A DNA stretch of 64,000 nucleotides from contig NZ_JACHIN010000014.1 of the NCBI RefSeq assembly GCF_014203235.1, positions 202,355 to 266,354 on the forward strand. The letters are read 5' to 3'. A program made the position numbers and the translations under genes. The notes under the pieces are model-generated. The model had not been told where the DNA came from, did no database searches, and saw only the letters and a list, made by a program, of their open reading frames with translations. The stretch comes from Nonomuraea endophytica (GTDB taxonomy: Bacteria; Actinomycetota; Actinomycetes; Streptosporangiales; Streptosporangiaceae). Positions 59,052-64,000 of the stretch are shown one piece after another (position 1 is the first letter of the stretch; each line of letters starts with the position of its first letter).

Positions 59052-59876
59052 TCAGGACAGGCGCAGGACGGCGTTGTCGATGAGCCGCGTGCTGCCGACC
59101 TTCGCGGCGACGGCGAGGACCGCCTCACCGGTGTAGGACTCGCCGACCTCGGCGAACGTGGCCGGATCGACCAGCACGAGGTAGTCGAGGGCGAGGCCGG
59201 CCCCGTCGAGCACGGACCGCGCCGCCGCCTTGATCCGCGCGGGCGTGGACTCGGCCGCGCCGGCGAACAGCGCCCGCGACAGCGCGAGGGCGGTCTGCCG
59301 CTCGCCCGGCGACAGGTACCGGTTGCGGCTGGACATCGCCAGGCCATCAGGCTCGCGCACGGTGGGGATGCCGGCGATCTCGATCGGCAGGTCCAGGTCG
59401 GCGGCCATCCGCCGGATCATCGCCAGTTGCTGGGCGTCCTTCTGCCCGAAGACGGCCACGTCGGGCTGGACCAGGTTGAACAACTTGAGCACGACGGTCA
59501 GCACGCCGTCGAAGTGCCCGGGACGCACCGCGCCCTCGACGATCGTGCCCATGTGCCCGGAGGAGACGCTCACCTGCCGCTCGGGCTGGTACATCTCCTC
59601 GGCCGCCGGGGTGAAGACCGCGCACACGCCCTCCGCGCGGCAGACGTCGAGGTCGGCCTCCAGGGTGCGCGGGTAGCGGGAGAAGTCCTCGGACGGGCCG
59701 AACTGCAGGGGATTGACGAAGATGCTGACCACCACCCGGGGGGCCAGCGCCCTGGCCTCGCGGATGAGCGCCCGATGCCCCTCGTGCAGCGCCCCCATCG
59801 TCGGAACCAGGGCGACCCTGCCCTCTCCCCGAGCCTTGACCAGGTCAGCGCGATTGCGCGCGACGATCAGCTCCAC
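59052..59876 (-). CDS. panC: pantothenate synthetase PanC
   Basis: A 274-residue ligase joining pantoate and beta-alanine. GTG 59876 start. ATP-binding motifs VPTMGALHEGHRALI and SSRNRYLSPGER; VFGQKDAQQLAMIRRMAADL in the middle. It follows the DUF2520 dehydrogenase gene (42-bp gap) and precedes nadB, so pantothenate and NAD precursors are grouped. Confidence 0.95.
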   Translation of the reverse strand: MELIVARNRADLVKARGEGRVALVPTMGALHEGHRALIREARALAPRVVVSIFVNPLQFGPSEDFSRYPRTLEADLDVCRAEGVCAVFTPAAEEMYQPERQVSVSSGHMGTIVEGAVRPGHFDGVLTVVLKLFNLVQPDVAVFGQKDAQQLAMIRRMAADLDLPIEIAGIPTVREPDGLAMSSRNRYLSPGERQTALALSRALFAGAAESTPARIKAAARSVLDGAGLALDYLVLVDPATFAEVGESYTGEAVLAVAAKVGSTRLIDNAVLRLS

Positions 59877-59918
59877 GCCACAGCCTCCTATGCCACGATC
59901 AGGGCCATCCGGTCCCTG

Positions 59919-60809
59919 TCAGGTCCATATGTTGCCGCCCAGCGCGTCGAGCAACCTCTCCGCCTCCTCGGGTTTGAGCAGACCCGCCGCGAGCGCGCGG
60001 TCGGCCGTGAGCCGGGCCAGCGCGATGTAGGCGTCGGCCGCCTCGGGCGCGGCCAGGATGAGGGCGTCCACGTGCTTGCGCACCGTGCCGGCGTCGCCGC
60101 GCACGACCGGCCCGGTCAGCCCGGCGATGCCCAGCCTGAGCACGTTGTCGAGCGCGGCGCCGAGCAGCGGGCCGAGCATGCGGCCGGGGTGCTCGACGCC
60201 GATGCCCTCCAGCAGCTCCGAGGACTCGGCGATCAGCGTCACCATGTGGTTGGCCGCCCCGGCGAGCGCGGCGTGGTAGAGCGGGCGGTCGGCGTCGGCG
60301 ATCCAGACCGGCTCGCCGCCCATCTCGATGACCAGCGCCTCGGCGATCGGCCGCAGCGGGTCGGGCGCGGTGACGCCGTAGGAGATGCCGGTCAGCCGGT
60401 TGATGTCGTCGTCACGGCCGGTGAACGTCATCACCGGGTGCAGCGCCAGCGGGAGCGCTCCAGCGCGCGCCGCCGGGTCGAGCACGGCCAGCCCGTACGC
60501 GCCGCTGGCGTGCACGACCAGCTTGCCGCGCAGGTCGGCGCCGGTGGCGGCCAGCCCTGCCACCAGGCCGGGCAGGGCGTCGTCGGGCACCGTGAGCAGG
60601 ATCAGCTCGCCGGCCGCGACCACGTCCTCCGGCCTGGAGGTGGCGACGCCGAGCCGCTCGGCCGCCCAGCGCTGGGAACTGTCGGAGACCCCGCTGGCGG
60701 CCACGATGCGATGGCCGGCCTGGGCCAGCGCGGCACCGAGTGCCGAGCCCACTTTGCCCGCCCCGACCACGCCGACGGCCAGCCGTGCCGGGCGATCACC
60801 TGCGTCCAT
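59919..60809 (-). CDS. Rossmann-fold DUF2520 dehydrogenase, ketopantoate reductase (PanG-like) candidate
   Basis: A 296-residue protein. ATG 60809 (MDAGDRPARLAVGVVGAGK) with GGGAC-rich upstream. The Rossmann site is VGVVGAGKVGSALGAAL, then LILLTVPDDALPGLVAGL. The C-terminal helical domain contains LPLALHPVMTF, YHAALAGAANHMVTLIAE and GPVVRGDAGTVRKHV. This Rossmann-plus-DUF2520 architecture is shared, as I recall it, with Francisella PanG, and the adjacent panC supports ketopantoate reduction (inference). Confidence 0.82.
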   Translation of the reverse strand: MDAGDRPARLAVGVVGAGKVGSALGAALAQAGHRIVAASGVSDSSQRWAAERLGVATSRPEDVVAAGELILLTVPDDALPGLVAGLAATGADLRGKLVVHASGAYGLAVLDPAARAGALPLALHPVMTFTGRDDDINRLTGISYGVTAPDPLRPIAEALVIEMGGEPVWIADADRPLYHAALAGAANHMVTLIAESSELLEGIGVEHPGRMLGPLLGAALDNVLRLGIAGLTGPVVRGDAGTVRKHVDALILAAPEAADAYIALARLTADRALAAGLLKPEEAERLLDALGGNIWT

Positions 60810-61087
60810 GTCGTCCCGTCCCTGTCCCGCTGTTGGCACTGCCGACCAGCGTAACTGGAGCCTTGCCATGCACAGGTGACCGGCCTTTTACCGCATGTTG
60901 CGTTAACGACAAAACCGACAAGGGCATACAAAACGTGCACCCCCTGTCGGGAGAGATGAGGAGAGGGGATTTTCATCGCATGGCAGCGGGCGCCGAGCCC
61001 ATAGTGGACCCGACGCCCGCAATGACGATGTGCTACCCCCTTGGGAGTGCACCATCGACCGGCCATCCGCCGACTGGCCGGCCGAAA

Positions 61088-61127
61088 AGGGCTCGGGCCG
61101 GGTTTAGCCATAACCGGTCCGAGCCCT
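61088..61127 (-). terminator. terminator of the chaplin gene
   Basis: AGGGCTCGG pairs with CCGAGCCCT, with an inner CCGG/CCGG pair, 8 bp beyond the stop. TTTTC follows on the minus strand. Confidence 0.75.
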
Positions 61128-61135
61128 CCGTCCGT

Positions 61136-61351
61136 CTACCAGGTGTGCGCGCCACCCTTGCAGCCGGCGATCGCCTGGCCGAGCACGGCCACGGCGTTGC
61201 CGCAGATGTTGATCGGGATCCGGACCGGGGCGAACACCTGGTTGCCGGAGAGCACGCCGTTGTTACCGGAGGTGGTGAGGTCGGCGTGGGCCGGGGTGGC
61301 CAGGGCCAGCATGGCGAAGGCGCCGGCCGCGACGAAGGTCTTCTTGAGCAT
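61136..61351 (-). CDS. short chaplin-family secreted peptide
   Basis: A 71-residue exported protein with a signal peptide (MLKKTFVAAGAFAMLALATP, cleavage after AHA). The mature ~48 residues form one chaplin domain: GNNGVLSGNQVFAPVRIPIN, then CGNAVAVLGQAIAGC with the two conserved cysteines. Chaplins assemble amyloid-like rodlets on aerial hyphae and spores. Only one domain and no wall-anchoring signal, so it is a short chaplin. Monocistronic. Confidence 0.88.
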   Translation of the reverse strand: MLKKTFVAAGAFAMLALATPAHADLTTSGNNGVLSGNQVFAPVRIPINICGNAVAVLGQAIAGCKGGAHTW

Positions 61352-61553
61352 TTGGGGGGCTCCTCTCGGTGACGCGGCCCCGGGTGGCCGCTTCAGCTAC
61401 TTACTCGGCTACCGGTGTGACCGGACCGAGCCCGCTGGGGGGCGGGCCGGGACGATCGCCGGTGACCATGAGTAACGATAGCGCAATCTCGCCACAACAA
61501 GTAGTCATGACATCACTGTGCGTGTCGGCGCTTGGTCATGAGATAGTCCTGGA

Positions 61554-62516
61554 ATGTGGCTCACCTGGCGTGCCGCGATGGAACGCGCACTCTATGGCGA
61601 CAGGGGTTTCTACCTGCGCGAACGCCCCTCCGGCCACTTCCGCACCTCGGTCAGCGCCGGGGCCGCCTTCGCCGACGCGGCGCTCACCCTCCTTCTCCGG
61701 GTCGACGCCGATCTCGGTCACCCGGAGCGCCTCGACTTCGTCGACGTCGGCGCCGGGGAGGGGGTCCTGGTCAGCCGCGTGCTCGCGGCCGCGCCCGCCG
61801 AGCTGGCCGTACGCCTCAACGTCACCGCCGTCGACCTCTCCGCCCGGCCGTCCCATCTGCCCGAGCGCATCGCCTGGTCGCAGACCATCCCCGACGGCAT
61901 CACCGGCCTGGCGATCGCCAACGAGTGGCTCGACAACATCCCGCTCGACGTGGCCGAGCACACCGCGGAAGGCCCCCGCCTGGTCATGGTCGACACCGAC
62001 ACCGGCGAGGAACGCCTCGGCGAGCCGCCGCACCCCGCCGACGAGAAGTGGCTCGCCCGCTGGTGGCCCCTGTCCTGCGTCGGCGCCCGCGCGGAGATCG
62101 GCCGCGCCCGCGACGCCGCGTGGGCGGCGGTCATCGTACGGCTGGCCCGCGGCCTGGCCGTGGCCGTCGACTATTCACACCCTGTGGACAACCGGCCGCC
62201 CTGTGGAACGCTCACCGGATACCGCGACGGTTCGGTCGTCCCGCCCATACCAGACGGGACCTGCGACATCACCGCACACGTGGCACTCGACTCCTGTGCG
62301 GCAGCCGGCGAGCGAGCCGGCGCGATATCCACAACGTTGTCCACACAGCGCGACACGCTGCGCTCCCTCGGCATCACCGCCGCCCGCCCGCCACTCGACC
62401 TGGCCCACACCGACCCCCGCGGATATCTGCGGGCACTGGCACGCGCCTCCGAGGAGGGCGAGCTGATCGACCCCCGCGGCCTGGGCGGCTTCGGCTGGCT
62501 CCAGCAGCAGGTGTGA
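61554..62516 (+). CDS. SAM-dependent methyltransferase, MidA/NDUFAF7 family
   Basis: A 320-residue protein of the COG1565/NDUFAF7 type: GFYLRERPSGHFRTSVSAG, FVDVGAGEGVLVSRVL (SAM motif I), the family signature IANEWLDNIPLDV, and VDYSHP. Related proteins methylate an arginine in complex I, but bacterial roles differ. It is followed after 44 bp by the FAD oxidase gene. Confidence 0.87.
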   Translation: MWLTWRAAMERALYGDRGFYLRERPSGHFRTSVSAGAAFADAALTLLLRVDADLGHPERLDFVDVGAGEGVLVSRVLAAAPAELAVRLNVTAVDLSARPSHLPERIAWSQTIPDGITGLAIANEWLDNIPLDVAEHTAEGPRLVMVDTDTGEERLGEPPHPADEKWLARWWPLSCVGARAEIGRARDAAWAAVIVRLARGLAVAVDYSHPVDNRPPCGTLTGYRDGSVVPPIPDGTCDITAHVALDSCAAAGERAGAISTTLSTQRDTLRSLGITAARPPLDLAHTDPRGYLRALARASEEGELIDPRGLGGFGWLQQQV

Positions 62517-62560
62517 TTCACCCATAGGCGATCACTGTCCGCCATGAGACGATTACCCAC

Positions 62561-64000
62561 ATGGATCTGCCCAGGGGTCTGCTCCGCGCGGCTCCGGCCC
62601 CGTGGAACCTCGCCGTCACCCACGAGCCCTCTCTCACCGTGCTGGCCGAGTCCCCGGAGCACGTCAGGGACGCGGTCCGCTACGCAGCCGCGCACGACCT
62701 ACGCGTGCGCGCGCAGAGCACCGGCCACGGCGCGCTGCGCCCGGCCACCGCCGGCGACCTGCTCGTCGTCACCTCCGAGCTGACCGGCGTCGAGATCAAC
62801 CTGGCCGACGACACCGCCACCGTCAGCGCCGGAGCCACGTGGAAGGACGTCATCGCCGCCGCCCGGCCCCACGGCCTGGTGCCGCTGACCGGATCCAGCA
62901 CCGGCGTCGGCGCCGTCGGCAACAGCCTCGGCGGCGGACTCGGCTTCCTGTCCCGCGAGTACGGCCTGGCCTGCGACGCCATCACCGCCGCCCAGATCGT
63001 CACCGGCGACGGAAACCCGCGCTGGCTCAACGACTCCAGCGAGCCCGATCTCATGTGGGCGCTGCGCGGCGGCGGGCCGAACCTCGGCGTGGTCACCGCG
63101 CTGCGGATCAAGCTCATCCGTGAGCCGCGAATCTACGGCGGCGGCCTGTACTGGCCGGTCGAGCTGACCCGGCAGGTGCTGACCGCCTACCGCGAGTGGA
63201 CCGCGGACCTTCCGGCCTCGCTCACCTCGGCCGCCGGAACGATCCACCTGCCGGACGCGCCCTTCGTGCCCGAGCCGATGCGCGGGCGCTCGTTCGCACG
63301 CGTGTGCCTGTGCGCCACCGGCTCCGATGCCGAGGAGCTGGTCGCGCCGATGCGGGCGGTGCCCGGCCTGGTCGCGGATCTGGCCGGGCCGTTGCCGTTC
63401 ACCGAGATCGACGCGGTGACCCGGGATCCGGTCGACCCGCTGCCGTACACGATGCGGGGTGAGATGGTGACCGAGCTGTCCGACGCGGTGATCGACTACC
63501 TGGTGGAGGTGGCGCCGCGCGGGGCGGAGCCGTACGTCTTCATCCTGGTCAGGCATGTGGCCGGGCTCCCGCACGCGGACGACGCCGGGCTTGGTTACTG
63601 GCAGGGGGACTTCGCCGTCGGGGCCGTCAGCATGGTGCCGGACGAGCGGGCGGCGGCCGAGGTGGCGGCCTTCGGCGATCGGTTCTCGGCCGCGCTGGCG
63701 GGCAGCGCGACCGGGTTCGTGCCGCTCAACTTCATGGGCGTGCCTGAGCAGGCGGTGCGGGCGTTCACACCCGGGCACCTGCGGCGGCTGGCCGAGGTCA
63801 AACAGCGGCACGACCCGGCCGGCATGTTCGGCGGCGACCGCGCGATCAGCCCGTCGTCACCTCCAGCCACTCCAGGCCACGGCCGGGCGATCAGCCCGTC
63901 GTCACCTCCAGCCACTCCAGGCCACGGCCGGGCGATCAGCCCGTCGTCACCTCCAGCCACTCCAGGCCACGGCCGGGCGATCAGCCCGTCGTCACCTCCG
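62561..64000 (+). CDS. FAD-dependent oxidoreductase (FAD-linked oxidase / berberine-bridge type), 3' end outside the window
   Basis: At least 480 codons, open to the right edge. ATG 62561 (MDLPRGLLRAAPAPWN). The FAD-binding PCMH domain covers about residues 15-190: RVRAQSTGHGALRPATAGDL, VSAGATWKDVI, GSSTGVGAVGNSLGGGLGFL and MWALRGGGPNLGVVT. The substrate domain ends with VKQRHDPAGMFGG, where family members normally stop. Here the frame continues into a 45-bp tandem repeat, adding at least 50 extra residues (AISPSSPPATPGHGR units). The position of the real stop is not visible. Confidence 0.85.
   Translation, partial: MDLPRGLLRAAPAPWNLAVTHEPSLTVLAESPEHVRDAVRYAAAHDLRVRAQSTGHGALRPATAGDLLVVTSELTGVEINLADDTATVSAGATWKDVIAAARPHGLVPLTGSSTGVGAVGNSLGGGLGFLSREYGLACDAITAAQIVTGDGNPRWLNDSSEPDLMWALRGGGPNLGVVTALRIKLIREPRIYGGGLYWPVELTRQVLTAYREWTADLPASLTSAAGTIHLPDAPFVPEPMRGRSFARVCLCATGSDAEELVAPMRAVPGLVADLAGPLPFTEIDAVTRDPVDPLPYTMRGEMVTELSDAVIDYLVEVAPRGAEPYVFILVRHVAGLPHADDAGLGYWQGDFAVGAVSMVPDERAAAEVAAFGDRFSAALAGSATGFVPLNFMGVPEQAVRAFTPGHLRRLAEVKQRHDPAGMFGGDRAISPSSPPATPGHGRAISPSSPPATPGHGRAISPSSPPATPGHGRAISPSSPP
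63842..64000. repeat. 45-bp tandem repeat, at least 3.5 copies, continuing past the right edge
   Basis: Units start GCGATCAGCCCGTCGTCACC at 63842, 63887 and 63932 and again at 63977, almost without change. On the plus strand they extend the FAD oxidase. On the minus strand each unit ends ...GLEWLEVTTG followed by TGA, which looks like the 3' end of a convergent gene lying to the right of the window. Confidence 0.92.

Noticed and set aside
63595..63960. Minus-strand frame reading through the 45-bp repeat
   Set aside because: Most of it is antisense to the well-supported FAD oxidase, and the repeat part contains the stop of a gene further right in another frame.

Overview
The window is high-GC chromosomal DNA from a filamentous, sporulating actinomycete. 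The best fit is the Streptosporangiaceae (Nonomuraea-like): Lsr2, a chaplin-type secreted peptide, a SARP activator fragment, DisA/RadA, ClpC1, GTG and leaderless starts, and the order mutY-disA-radA / clpC-lsr2 / lysS-coaX-nad-pan all point there. The genus is inferred from general knowledge, not from a search. No rRNA, tRNA, insertion sequence, prophage or CRISPR was found.

Layout. 1-2.6 kb: the start of a SARP regulator (minus), then two overlapping secreted peptidoglycan hydrolases that share a C-terminal domain. 2.6-10.5 kb: accessory genes: acyl-CoA synthetase, FKBP lipoprotein, DUF2293 protein, a DUF433/DUF5615 toxin-antitoxin-like pair, an HD-domain protein, a YjbR/MmcQ protein and a LysE exporter. 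10.7-16.4 kb: one tightly coupled minus-strand operon for a 2-keto-4-pentenoate hydratase-type enzyme, 3-hydroxyanthranilate dioxygenase and a complete Liv-type ABC importer, probably uptake and breakdown of an aromatic or amino-acid-like compound. 16.4-31.8 kb: dienelactone hydrolase, VanZ, GntR with a small protein, ASCH, DivIVA-like coiled coil, gamma carbonic anhydrase, CsoR, a glycosyltransferase pair, an Hdr-like Fe-S membrane protein, a TetR/methyltransferase/TIM-barrel cluster, and MerR-thioredoxin. 31.8-38.8 kb: M28 membrane peptidase, radA, disA and mutY. 39-48.5 kb: cupin/MarR, an EboE-like protein, clpC, lsr2, two RDD proteins (one with a long YGQQ-repeat domain) and a GNAT N-acetylglutamate synthase candidate. 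48.7-50 kb: a c-di-AMP (ydaO-type) riboswitch ahead of an NlpC/P60 hydrolase. 50.5-53.6 kb: small LuxR-type regulator, P450, HxlR and quinone oxidoreductase. 53.6-61 kb: cofactor block lysS, coaX, nadB-nadC (one open frame), panC and a DUF2520 dehydrogenase. 61-64 kb: chaplin, MidA-like methyltransferase and a partial FAD oxidase.

Two themes link the genes. First, c-di-AMP: the synthase DisA and a predicted c-di-AMP riboswitch controlling a cell-wall hydrolase lie 12 kb apart. Second, the DNA is unusually rich in short tandem repeats (15-45 bp). Several arrays are built from the 3' end of a gene including its stop codon (9.7, 10.6, 50.0 and 63.9 kb), and others are in-frame expansions inside proteins (acyl-CoA synthetase, M28 peptidase, P450, RDD protein). 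This repeat behaviour is the most unusual signal in the window.
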